This document shows positions 42,415-50,449 of a DNA stretch of 64,000 nt, one piece after another. A model generated the notes under the pieces. It was given only the letters and a program-made list of their open reading frames with translations, was not told the origin of the DNA and ran no database searches. The first letter of the stretch is position 1, and every line of letters begins with the position of its first letter. Position numbers and translations under genes: made by a program. Source of the stretch: Sphingomonas soli NBRC 100801 (GTDB lineage Bacteria; Pseudomonadota; Alphaproteobacteria; Sphingomonadales; Sphingomonadaceae); contig NZ_BCTZ01000013.1 in assembly GCF_001591025.1 (NCBI RefSeq), positions 62,001 to 126,000 of the forward strand, read 5' to 3'.

Positions 42415-43440
42415 TCAGGCGTCCGACAATTCCGTATGGCTGACCGAGACCGTCGTGCCGGGATATCCGCCCTCCGTCTCGACCGTGGCATCAAGCTGGT
42501 TGGCGAGCGCCTCGACGATGCTGGTGCCGAGGCCTGGCCTGGCCGCCGCCAACGCTTCCGGCGTGCCAACGCCATCGTCGCTGACCGACAGGGTCCAGTC
42601 CGGCCCATGCGCATGATAATCGACGAGGATCTTGCCGCTGCGTTCGCCTGGGAAGGCATGCTTGAGCGCGTTGATCACCAGTTCGGTGACGATCAGTCCG
42701 AGGCTGACCGAAACGTCCGCGTTCACGCTGCTGCGATCGGCAGTGACCGCGATCGCGATCTGATCATGATCATGGATCATCGATGCACCGAGGCTCTCGC
42801 AGAGTTGTGAGAAATATCCGCGAAGCTCCACATCGCCCAGTCTCGACGCGGCGAGTTGCTGCTGGAGGGTGGCAATCGACATGACCCGATGGTGGGCATC
42901 GTGGAGGTGGCTGCGCACCTCCTCGGACTGCACCCGTCGCGCACTCTGCATGAGCACGCTGGCGATGATCTGCAGGCTGTTGGCGACGCGATGTTGGAGT
43001 TCCTGAAGCAGGATCGCCTTCTCGCGCAGCAGATCGTCCTTGAGCTTGGCACTGAGCCGCGCCTCGGTGACGTCGCAGATCGTCAGGAGTAGGCGGACCT
43101 GCTGGACAGCGCCATAGTCGAGCTTCCGGGCGTTGAGGACGAGCCGGCGCGGCGCGGCATCGCCTTTGAGATCCATCTCATAGGCGTCGATCCTGGCGAG
43201 ATCCGCAAGGGCGACGCCGAGCAGCGAGCGGAGCTGCGGTACGTCCCACTCGCCTGCGCCGAGGTCGAACAGGGGGCGTCCGGCCACGTCTTGCGGCTCG
43301 AGCGCGAAGGCGCGGTAGAAGGTGTCGCTGGCGGCGATGACGGCGAGGTTGCCGTCGAGCAAAAGCGCAGGCGCGTCGGAGGAGGCTAGGATCGCCAACG
43401 CCAGATTGTGCGCGACGTCGGGATGAGCTGTCGGGTTCAT
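42415..43440 (-). CDS. PAS-domain sensor histidine kinase (HWE/HisKA_2 type)
   Basis: A 341-residue cytoplasmic kinase. An N-terminal PAS-like domain (residues 10-130: LLLDGNLAVIAASDTFYRAF) is followed by the HisKA_2 dimer helix with phospho-His in ELQHRVANSLQIIASVL, and a HATPase domain with LIVTELVINALKHAFPG (N box), SDDGVGTPE (G1) and GLGTSIVEALANQL (G2). This type typically works in the alphaproteobacterial general stress response, but no PhyR or EcfG partner is adjacent. AAGGGGG precedes the ATG at 43440. Confidence 0.88.
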   Translation of the reverse strand: MNPTAHPDVAHNLALAILASSDAPALLLDGNLAVIAASDTFYRAFALEPQDVAGRPLFDLGAGEWDVPQLRSLLGVALADLARIDAYEMDLKGDAAPRRLVLNARKLDYGAVQQVRLLLTICDVTEARLSAKLKDDLLREKAILLQELQHRVANSLQIIASVLMQSARRVQSEEVRSHLHDAHHRVMSIATLQQQLAASRLGDVELRGYFSQLCESLGASMIHDHDQIAIAVTADRSSVNADVSVSLGLIVTELVINALKHAFPGERSGKILVDYHAHGPDWTLSVSDDGVGTPEALAAARPGLGTSIVEALANQLDATVETEGGYPGTTVSVSHTELSDA

Positions 43441-43792
43441 GGAATTCCCCCTTCCGGGGAAAACCGGCAAGCTCTCGGGAATGAAAGCTATTCCGGATAG
43501 TCGCGAGCCGTTCATATCTCGGCCATATCGACTCACGGCTACACCATAGCATGGTCGGCGCTCCGCCCGGCATGAATTCGGCAACGGCCCAGACCGCCGA
43601 GGCGCGGGCGCCGATCAGCACCGCTCAGGAGCCGTTCAACGTCGATGCGAGCTGGTTCGACGAGGTCGCCGTTTCTCCCATGCCGATCATCAGGCCACGG
43701 ATGATTTTGCGATCCGGCCTTTAACTCCGTCGTGAGACAGTCCGGAGGGAATCACCGTGGCCGGTTGGCCCAGCCGGAGGAGACCACTCGAG
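43441..43792. other. intergenic region, kinase promoter side
   Basis: A 57-codon plus-strand frame (43551-43724, starting MVGAPPGMNSATAQTAEARA) has reasonable codon use but a poor ribosome site and no recognisable family, so I do not call it. Nothing else is seen. Confidence 0.35.
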
Positions 43793-45055
43793 TTATCGCG
43801 GGATCTCGCCGCGGCGTCGCTGCCAGCGATCGAGCAGCCGCAGCGCCGGTGTCACGGTGATGCCGTGCAACAGGATCGAGGCGAGCACGACGCCACCCAC
43901 CATCGCCCAGAGCCGCTGAGGCTCCGCAAAGGAGGCGTGATTGAGCGCGAAGGCGAGATAGTAAATCGAGCCCATCCGGCGGATGCCGAAGAAGGAAATC
44001 ACCAGCTGCTCGCGCCAGGGCAGCTTCGATCCGACCAGGCTGAGCAGGCCCGCGGCGGGGCGCGCCACCAGCAGGGCGCCGGCGACGAACACGAGCATCC
44101 ACGCGTCGAACGCAGCGAGCAGGCCCCCGAAGACCACAATGCCGCCGAACAGGATCAACAGCAGCATCATCAGCAGCCGCTCCGCCTCTTCGGCGAACCC
44201 ATGCAGCCGGTCGTGATAGTCATGATCGCGACTGGCGTTGCGGAGCGCCAGCGCCGACACGAAGACCGCCAGGAAGCCGAACCCGCCCAATATCTCGACC
44301 ACGCCATAGGCAAGCAGCGTCACCGCCAGCGCCACGAAGCCGTCGCCGGTGCGAGACAGGCTCGCCCGCGTCGGCAGGTGGAAAGTCAAGTAGCCGAGCC
44401 CGCGTCCGATGGCGTAGCCCCCGACCGCCCCGAGGAGTGTCTTCCACAGAAGGTCGTGCCCGAACCACGCGAGCAGATCGCCGCGCCCGAACGATGCAGC
44501 ACTGAGAGCGATCGCAAGATGGACGAAGGGGAATGCGAAGCCGTCGTTGAGACCGGCTTCCGACGTCAGGGCGAACCGCGCTTCGTCCTCTTTCCCTTCG
44601 CCGGGACCGCCCACCTGGACGTCGCTCGCAAGCACCGGGTCGGTCGGCGCGAGCACCGCCGCGATCAGCAATGCCGCCGCCAGGCCAAGTCCCAGCAGCC
44701 CCAAGGCCAGCCCCGCGACGATCACCATGGTGACTGGCATCGCGATCCCCAGCAAGCGCCAGGTCAGCATCCAGCTACGCAGCCCAATCATCCGGTCGAT
44801 CTTCAGACCTGCGCCCATCAGCGAGATGATCACGACGAGTTCGCTCAGTCGCTCAACCAGGATCGGGAATTGCAGCGGGTGAACCGCGAAGGGTCGAAGT
44901 GGGGGCAGCGCGAACAGCGTAGCACCCGCGCCCACGCACAGGATCGGCAGCGACAGCGGTGCCCTGCGCAGCAGCATCGGCAACCACGCCGTCAACAGCA
45001 CCAGCACGCCGCCCCCTGCGAGCAGTAGCACGTACAAGTGGTGCGAAAGCTCCAA
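43793..45055 (-). CDS. CPA1-type sodium/proton antiporter
   Basis: A 420-residue inner-membrane protein with about 12 hydrophobic segments. The NhaP-like ion-binding region appears as AAVLAPTDPVLASDV (the TDP motif) and SEAGLNDGFAFPFV (the ND motif), with GIRRMGSIYYLAFALNHA late in the protein. It exchanges Na+ or K+ for H+. It lies 23 bases downstream of the esterase gene on the same strand, so the two may be cotranscribed. Confidence 0.88.
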   Translation of the reverse strand: MELSHHLYVLLLAGGGVLVLLTAWLPMLLRRAPLSLPILCVGAGATLFALPPLRPFAVHPLQFPILVERLSELVVIISLMGAGLKIDRMIGLRSWMLTWRLLGIAMPVTMVIVAGLALGLLGLGLAAALLIAAVLAPTDPVLASDVQVGGPGEGKEDEARFALTSEAGLNDGFAFPFVHLAIALSAASFGRGDLLAWFGHDLLWKTLLGAVGGYAIGRGLGYLTFHLPTRASLSRTGDGFVALAVTLLAYGVVEILGGFGFLAVFVSALALRNASRDHDYHDRLHGFAEEAERLLMMLLLILFGGIVVFGGLLAAFDAWMLVFVAGALLVARPAAGLLSLVGSKLPWREQLVISFFGIRRMGSIYYLAFALNHASFAEPQRLWAMVGGVVLASILLHGITVTPALRLLDRWQRRRGEIPR

Positions 45056-45078
45056 CGAATTTCCTTCCGCCGCGGCGC

Positions 45079-46200
45079 TCAGCGCATCAGGCCCGCGGCG
45101 CGCAATGCATCTTCGATTATGCGTTCAACGTGGCGGGAGGCCCTCTGGGGCCGAGACTGCGCTTCGCGATGATTGGCGGGCACGGCCATGCCCGGGCTTG
45201 GCGGCAGCGCCGGCTCCGGTCGCCTTTCCGCTTGCGCCGTGACCAGACCCCAGAAACTTGCGGTGCGCCGGGTCGAGGAAATTCCGGCCTCGAGCATGTA
45301 CGGCCCAGGGACCCCGCAGGCATTGGCGCCCGAGGTGCTGAGCGGAGTGCCGTGGCCGAGGCCGCCGATGCAATATTCCTCGATCACGTCGCGCCCATGG
45401 GCATCGCGCCAGACATTGCGAAGATGGCCGTCGACGTGCTCGACGGCGGTCCGCTCGCACGCGATGCCGTGAATGGCTCGCCATTGCTCGACGATCAGCG
45501 CCGAATTCGCATGGCTCACGCTCGCGTCGCTGTCGCCATGCCACACCGAGATTCTCGGCCATGGGCCCTTGTGTGGTGATGCACCGGTTACAAGCCCGCC
45601 AAGCGCTGCCGCCGGAGGCCCGCCATGCGCTCGCATGCGATCGAAGGCCTCGGGAATCGACGCGGCCGTGCCATAGGGAAGGCCAGCGATGATCGCGCCA
45701 CCGGCGAACACGTCGGGATAGGTGGCGAGCATGACCGACGTCATCGCGCCGCCCGCCGAAAGTCCGGTGACGAAAATGCGGGCGGGATCGATTGCGTGCT
45801 CCGCGACCATCGCCGCGACCATTTGACGGATCGACAGCGCCTCACCGCAATCGCGCTGCGTGTCGCCCGTATTGAACCAGTTGAAGCAGAGATTCGGATT
45901 ATTGCTGCGCTGTTGCTCCGGGTAGAGCAGGGCGAACCCCTGTTCGTCGGCGAGCTGGGACCAGCCCGATCCGTGGTCGTAGCCGGCGGCGTTCTGGGTG
46001 CAGCCGTGGAGCACGACCACGAGGGCCGCGGACGAACCTAGCGACTGAGGAACATAGAAGCGACCTCGAAGCGCGCCCGGATTGGAGCCGAACGCGGGGA
46101 GGTCGGAGAGCCGATCTGCGCCGGCGCACCCAGTCGCACCGGGTGCGATCTTGCTTCGCAATGCGGAAAGGCGGTTCAGGGTATCGTTCAGATTTCGCAC
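45079..46200 (-). CDS. PHB depolymerase family esterase
   Basis: A 373-residue alpha/beta hydrolase of the polyhydroxybutyrate-depolymerase type: ALVVVLHGCTQNAAGYDHGSGW (oxyanion HGC), nucleophile in VTGLSAGGAMTSVM, ISVWHGDSDASV (Asp) and GGLGHGTPLS (His). No signal peptide is evident despite the family's usual export. The start is GTG 46200, supported by AGGAGA eight bases upstream and the natural beginning RNLNDTLNRL. The substrate could be PHB oligomers or aromatic esters. Confidence 0.82.
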   Translation of the reverse strand: MRNLNDTLNRLSALRSKIAPGATGCAGADRLSDLPAFGSNPGALRGRFYVPQSLGSSAALVVVLHGCTQNAAGYDHGSGWSQLADEQGFALLYPEQQRSNNPNLCFNWFNTGDTQRDCGEALSIRQMVAAMVAEHAIDPARIFVTGLSAGGAMTSVMLATYPDVFAGGAIIAGLPYGTAASIPEAFDRMRAHGGPPAAALGGLVTGASPHKGPWPRISVWHGDSDASVSHANSALIVEQWRAIHGIACERTAVEHVDGHLRNVWRDAHGRDVIEEYCIGGLGHGTPLSTSGANACGVPGPYMLEAGISSTRRTASFWGLVTAQAERRPEPALPPSPGMAVPANHREAQSRPQRASRHVERIIEDALRAAGLMR

Positions 46201-46346
46201 GCGGCGGTCTCCTGGCCACGGCGGAAGCCCTGACGTGCGTACAATCCTGGAGTGAATTGCTGCACTGCACAATGTCGTGGCCAGGCGTGCTGCCGACAAG
46301 GCGGCAAGCGAACTATTTCTCGATCAACGCCGACGCGCCGCGATTG

Positions 46347-46520
46347 TTAAACGCTAGCTGGGCCTTCGATGCGTAGACGAAGGCGCAGGGCCATCGCACG
46401 GGTGTCCTCGACGGTGCGCCCGAGCGCCTCGGCTATGCCCTCGATTTCCACGCCGCCAGCGACACCACTTCGCAGATCGTTGATGTCCGTTTGTGTCCAG
46501 CGCTGGTGCTTGTCGGTCAC
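46347..46520 (-). CDS. small HTH/SANT-like protein
   Basis: A 57-residue protein from GTG 46520: MTDKHQRWTQTDINDLRSGV, EGIAEALGRTVEDTRAMALR. The W-T-x2-D-I-x2-L beginning and the GRT-x2 helix resemble small DNA-binding helix-turn-helix proteins. The start overlaps the stop of the frame upstream as GTGA. Role unknown. Confidence 0.6.
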   Translation of the reverse strand: MTDKHQRWTQTDINDLRSGVAGGVEIEGIAEALGRTVEDTRAMALRLRLRIEGPASV

Positions 46521-46771
46521 AGGGGCTTTTCCGCGGAGGCGGCGTCAGGCGACGCCCTGGTAGCAAACTCCCATTTGCATCGATCGCCCAGCCCCGACGA
46601 CGTCCGCATCTCGGCGAGCCCGGCAACCACCTTGATCGAGCAAGGGAGCGCGGGCCTGTACACGAACCGCCAGCACCAGCGGCATTCGGTCGACCCTTGA
46701 TTGGATGGTGGCGTGGTCCAAGGCAACGGCAGTTCCTCGCCGGCCTGTGCGTCGCGGTCGTCGAGGAACAT
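46517..46771 (-). CDS. small cysteine-containing hypothetical protein
   Basis: An 84-residue frame with GC-rich third positions and AAGGTGA upstream of ATG 46771. CRWCWRFVYRPALPCSIKVV and LGDRCKWEF provide four Cys that could bind zinc. It is coupled by GTGA to the HTH-like gene, which supports both being real. No family is recognised. Confidence 0.5.
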   Translation of the reverse strand: MFLDDRDAQAGEELPLPWTTPPSNQGSTECRWCWRFVYRPALPCSIKVVAGLAEMRTSSGLGDRCKWEFATRASPDAASAEKPL

Positions 46772-47214
46772 CAGCTTGTCACCTTGGTCGCCGTACAGCG
46801 CGGTTCAAAGGCCGACGCACTCAGCTTCAGGATCGCCCCGACAATGTTGTGTCCGGTCGATTGAGTCACAAGGACACGGCTCAAACTATTCGCAGATTCG
46901 ACAAAGGGGGATGGCGCCGCAGTGTGTCCGTCCCCACATTACAGGTATCGCGGGCCGTCTTCTCGAGCTTGGCCGCGACTGAGAGTGCTTCATGCTCCCG
47001 CTCTGACGCGGAGCCTTCTCATGCCCTCCATCCCCGACGCCCGGTCCGCACCACGCATCGGCCATGTTCGCAGCCCGAGCATCGACGCGAAGGCTGCCGC
47101 GCACGCGCAGGTTCGCAGCGGTCGGCAAATAGCTGCAGTTCGTCCGATTCTGTCGCTGTTCGGCGGCTGAGCGTCATCCTCGGCCCGCCGGGCCCGCATC
47201 AAGGAGATCACGAC
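46772..47214. other. intergenic region with a weak small frame
   Basis: A 49-codon frame at 47021-47170 (MPSIPDARSAPRIGHVRSPS) has GGAG eight bases upstream but no recognisable content. Otherwise nothing is seen. Confidence 0.3.
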
Positions 47215-47343
47215 ATGGCCAAGGGCCAGCAACGCGGCAACCGCGAGGCGCGGAAGCCGAAGAAGCCGGAGCCGCCGAAGCAGAACGCTTCCAATCCCTC
47301 GCTTAAGGGCACGCCCCAGGCTCAGCCGCTCAAGAAGGGCTGA
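47215..47343 (+). CDS. small basic conserved protein
   Basis: A 42-residue Lys/Pro-rich protein beginning MAKGQQRGNREARKPKKPEP, a pattern I recognise from short alphaproteobacterial proteins of unknown role. AAGGAG precedes ATG 47215 by eight bases. It begins a plus-strand run with the next two genes. Confidence 0.65.
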   Translation: MAKGQQRGNREARKPKKPEPPKQNASNPSLKGTPQAQPLKKG

Positions 47344-47372
47344 CCTCTCCCCCAAACCGAAAGGCCCGTTCC

Positions 47373-47639
47373 ATGCAGCCGTCCTCGATCCTTTGCCGCG
47401 CCCAGGAAGCGCATCACCATGCGCTTGCCCGCGCCGCCACGCTCAACAATGTCCGGCTGGTCGCGAACGCTGCCGCTGCCGCCTGGGCGAAGGAAGGCAT
47501 TGCAGCCGACCTGCGCGAAGATCGGAAGCTGCGCACCCGCGCATTCGCGGAGGCGCAGGTTGCGCGGAGCGAACCGCCCGCGGCCGGCCTTCGCGAACTG
47601 AGCGAAAATCCCGACAGGGGACACGCCGACCGCGGGTGA
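47373..47639 (+). CDS. small helical hypothetical protein
   Basis: An 88-residue Ala-rich protein (AQEAHHHALARAATLNNVRLVANAAAAAWAKEG) predicted mostly helical. No family is recognised. AAAGG lies just upstream of the ATG. It lies between the small basic protein and the transglutaminase gene in the same orientation. Confidence 0.5.
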   Translation: MQPSSILCRAQEAHHHALARAATLNNVRLVANAAAAAWAKEGIAADLREDRKLRTRAFAEAQVARSEPPAAGLRELSENPDRGHADRG

Positions 47640-47683
47640 TGCCACGCTCGGGACTTCGAGCCCTTAATTCAGGAGGTGACGGA

Positions 47684-48604
47684 ATGAGGCTGCAAATCCT
47701 CCACGTCACCACCTATACCTACCGGGCTCCCGTCGCGCTTCTCGCGCATCGGATGATGCTGAGCCCGCGCGGCTCGCATGCACTCCGTCCGATCTCCGCC
47801 GACCTCAGCTGCGAGCCCCCGGCGGAGTTCGAGTGGACGGAGGATATCTTCGGCAACCTTATCGCCACGGCATCCTTCCCAGACCCCACGGCGCGGCTGG
47901 TGATCACCAACCGGGTGACAGTCGAACAGACCGCTGCCGCATGGCCCATCCTCAAGATTGCGCCGCATGCGCACTACTATCCGTTCGACTATTCGCACGA
48001 GGAACGCACCGACCTGGGTGCATTGCTGGTTCCCGAACATCCCGACCCGGAGGACCGGCTTGCCGACTGGGCGCGCGCTGTGGTGCTTGGCGGCGATACC
48101 GACACGCTGTCACTGCTGCAGGACGTGAACGCGGCCGCCCGGATCGGCATGACCTATGTCACGCGCGACGAAGTCGGGACGCAGCCTCCGCACCTGACAC
48201 TCGATCTCGCTTCGGGCTCGTGCCGCGATCTCGCCACGCTGTTCATCGAGGCGGTCCGGCACCTCGGCTTCGCCGCGCGCGCAGTGTCGGGCTATCTCTT
48301 CGATCCGCCGATTTCAGGCGATCCCGCCGATCGAGGCAACCAGCACGACGCGACGCACGCGTGGGCCGAGGTCTATTTGCCCTGCGCGGGGTGGATTGCG
48401 TTCGATCCCACCAACGGGCGCATGGGCGAGGCGCATCTGGTGCCCGTCGCTGTCGGCCGCAGCATCGGTCAGCTGAGCCCGGTGGAAGGCCGGTACATTG
48501 GCGCGGCTGATGCCTTTCTCGGCATGACGGTCGAGGTCACCGTCTCCGCGGCCAGCCAGAACCTCGAATTCGACGCAAAGGATGCGGCATGGAACCTCGA
48601 TTGA
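47684..48604 (+). CDS. transglutaminase-like family protein
   Basis: A 306-residue protein with an N-terminal bacterial transglutaminase-associated beta domain (MRLQILHVTTYTYRAPVALLAHRMMLSPR) and a papain-like core with Cys in LASGSCRDLATLFIEAVRHLGF, His in DATHAWAEVYLP and Asp in WIAFDPTNG. It is probably a peptidase or cross-linking enzyme; substrate unknown. AGGAGGTGACGGA precedes ATG 47684. Unlike the lasso B protein it has no leader-recognition domain and is unlikely to act in that pathway. Confidence 0.85.
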   Translation: MRLQILHVTTYTYRAPVALLAHRMMLSPRGSHALRPISADLSCEPPAEFEWTEDIFGNLIATASFPDPTARLVITNRVTVEQTAAAWPILKIAPHAHYYPFDYSHEERTDLGALLVPEHPDPEDRLADWARAVVLGGDTDTLSLLQDVNAAARIGMTYVTRDEVGTQPPHLTLDLASGSCRDLATLFIEAVRHLGFAARAVSGYLFDPPISGDPADRGNQHDATHAWAEVYLPCAGWIAFDPTNGRMGEAHLVPVAVGRSIGQLSPVEGRYIGAADAFLGMTVEVTVSAASQNLEFDAKDAAWNLD

Positions 48605-48855
48605 TCATCGCCTACAGCATGATGCTGGTCTGGACGCTGCTGTTGGCAAGCTTCGTGGCGTACCGAACCTATCACGCGCGCGATCGCTCATACCGTCGTC
48701 GAGTGCGCAAGAAATATCGCATCTACGAGGATCGTCGGGCGCCGCCGGGCCTGCGAGCTTGCGGGCGGCAGCCCGTATCCGTCTATCCAGGCTCGCCAGA
48801 AGCTGCGTTCCCGTCGCGCTTGGCCTGGGCGAGCGCGTCGCTAAGCCTAGTATAG
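48589..48855 (+). CDS. small membrane protein
   Basis: An 88-residue protein with one N-terminal helix (IIAYSMMLVWTLLLASFVAY) and a basic cytoplasmic tail (RSYRRRVRKKYRIYEDRR). It starts inside the end of the transglutaminase gene with AAGGAT upstream, suggesting coupling. Its last 70 bases overlap a minus-strand gene, so the tail may be non-conserved. Confidence 0.5.
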   Translation: MEPRLIIAYSMMLVWTLLLASFVAYRTYHARDRSYRRRVRKKYRIYEDRRAPPGLRACGRQPVSVYPGSPEAAFPSRLAWASASLSLV

Positions 48856-48977
48856 CGATATTCCCGATAGTGGAACATGTCTGCGGGCACCCGAGTGATC
48901 GCGTACCGCGCCATCTCGGCACCTGCGTCCTCTGGCGTGGACATCAGCCCTTCGCGAGCCTCTTCGCGCGGGCTCAC
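48783..48977 (-). CDS. small hypothetical protein
   Basis: A 64-residue protein containing EMARYAITRVPADMFHYREYRYTRLSDALAQAKRD, which looks like a real folded segment. GTG 48977 overlaps the preceding gene's stop (GTGA); an ATG at 48944 preceded by GAAGGG is an alternative. Function unknown. Confidence 0.55.
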   Translation of the reverse strand: MSPREEAREGLMSTPEDAGAEMARYAITRVPADMFHYREYRYTRLSDALAQAKRDGNAASGEPG

Positions 48978-49228
48978 GACACCGTCACCGCGTCCTGCGC
49001 ACGCATCGCAGCGAGGCTTTCCGTCATCTGGCGCAACACGCGCGAACGGTGCTCGAAGGTGTTATGATGCTCGCCGACCCTCCCGTTGACGAAATCGCTG
49101 GAAAATGCGGCGGTCATGTGCGAAATCGCCGCCTCCAGCGCGTCCGCCGCATATCCAGACCCACCCGACGCTATGACCGATGCGGGTTGCTCGCTATCAG
49201 CCGGCGCAATCATCTGGTGAATATTCAT
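48974..49228 (-). CDS. small hypothetical protein
   Basis: An 84-residue protein, MNIHQMIAPADSEQPASVIAS with a helical middle (ADALEAAISHMTAAFSSDFV, LRQMTESLAAM). ATG 49228 has GAGGAGA upstream. It is coupled to the 64-residue gene downstream. Function unknown. Confidence 0.55.
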   Translation of the reverse strand: MNIHQMIAPADSEQPASVIASGGSGYAADALEAAISHMTAAFSSDFVNGRVGEHHNTFEHRSRVLRQMTESLAAMRAQDAVTVS

Positions 49229-49552
49229 AGCGTGTCTCCTCGGTCGAGCGGGAGCACGAAGCATCTCTCAGTCGCGGCGGCGCTCGTGGCAGGGGCCGCG
49301 ATACCCATGATATGGGGTGGGCAGGGAGCGGTTGATAGAGACGTCACAGAATCTTGTGCAAATTGACCGCGTCTGACTCATCGATGAGCGCCAGGCCCCC
49401 TTCTCAGCCGCGCAGGCGCTTCGGGGAGGACAACTTCGCTGGGCGTCAATCAATTGCAAAGCGCGGACAGAGACGCTGACTCCCCGCCCGTCCGCTCTTA
49501 CTGCAACAAAAGCTGTTCAACCCACGGCCAATCAAGGCCGTGGAGAATGACC
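49229..49552. other. intergenic region before the integrase, with a start-site hairpin
   Basis: No gene is seen. At 49522-49543 CCACGGCC-AATCAA-GGCCGTGG forms a perfect eight-base stem whose last two bases are the GG of the integrase ribosome site GGAG (49542-49545). Confidence 0.5.
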
Positions 49553-50185
49553 ATGGGTTACTCACGTTTTGATCCCGGCGTTCAATCGCGACCTGCATGG
49601 AACGCAGGTAAGGTGGTGGGGACGAAGCGCCCGTTAACGCAGAAGCAAATATGGGCCGTCCGCTTCTTCCTGGACCGCGAGGGGCGCCTTCGCGACAGAG
49701 CGCTCTTCGACTTGGCGATCGACAGCAAATTGCGTGGCTGCGATCTGGTCAAGATCAAGATCGATGACTTGGTGTCCGGAGCCGAAATAAGAACTAGGGC
49801 GATCGTTATTCAGCAGAAGACGGGCCGACCTGTTCAATTCGAACTCACTGCAGATGTCCGCGCGAGCCTCCATGCATGGCTCGGATGCCGGGGCGGCACC
49901 AAGAGCGACTACGTTTTTCCAAGCCGCGTTGATCGCGCGGGGCATCTCAGCACGAGGCAGTACGCCCGGTTGGTAGATGAATGGGTCGATGCGATTGGCC
50001 TTCGACGAGCCGAGTACGGTACACACTCTCTTCGCCGGACCAAGGCGTCCATGATATACAAGGCGACCGGGAACCTCCGTGCGATCCAGATCCTGCTGGG
50101 ACACACCAAAATCGAGAACACGGTTCGATATCTCGGCGTTGACATCGAGGATGCCTTGCTCCTCGCCGAGCGAACGGAAATCTGA
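49553..50185 (+). CDS. short tyrosine recombinase (phage-type integrase)
   Basis: A 210-residue tyrosine recombinase consisting of little more than the catalytic domain. The catalytic set is present: Arg in DSKLRGCDLVKIKIDDL, His-x-x-Arg in THSLRRTKASMIY, His in ILLGHTKIENTV and the Tyr nucleophile in VRYLGVDIED. No N-terminal arm-binding domain is seen. It lies between the two halves of the lasso system. No attachment site was identified. A long hairpin follows the stop. Confidence 0.88.
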   Translation: MGYSRFDPGVQSRPAWNAGKVVGTKRPLTQKQIWAVRFFLDREGRLRDRALFDLAIDSKLRGCDLVKIKIDDLVSGAEIRTRAIVIQQKTGRPVQFELTADVRASLHAWLGCRGGTKSDYVFPSRVDRAGHLSTRQYARLVDEWVDAIGLRRAEYGTHSLRRTKASMIYKATGNLRAIQILLGHTKIENTVRYLGVDIEDALLLAERTEI

Positions 50186-50189
50186 TCTC

Positions 50190-50222
50190 CGAGCGGCCCA
50201 TCGGGACTGTAGATGGGCCGCT
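50190..50222 (+). terminator. hairpin after the integrase
   Basis: A perfect 12-base stem GAGCGGCCCATC/GATGGGCCGCTC with a nine-base loop begins four bases after the stop codon. It lacks a T-run but is strong enough to mark the transcript end. Between here and 50450 nothing else is seen. Confidence 0.65.
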
Positions 50223-50449
50223 CTCATGGTCGGCAAACGCCACTTTTCGGGGGCCAGCCGGCGGTTCGCGATGGGTAAATCTGCCGATCGACAGCTCTCC
50301 TCACGCGCCGTGCTGCAACTGACGTGTTTGGCCAAGCACGTCTGCTCTCGCCGTTCGCATGCCGAAAGCGGACCGACGGCTGTCGGCCCAATTCCGGTCA
50401 CCCAACACGGAATTTTGAGGTCGCGCCATCTTTTCGCTTTTTGCGCCAA

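Noticed and set aside
43551..43724. A 57-codon plus-strand frame between the kinase and antiporter genes
   Set aside because: Codon use is acceptable but the start lacks a ribosome site and the translation matches nothing; insufficient support.
47684..48604. Transglutaminase-like protein as a second lasso protease
   Set aside because: It has the N-terminal beta domain of ordinary bacterial transglutaminase-like proteins and no leader-recognition domain; its neighbours are unrelated.
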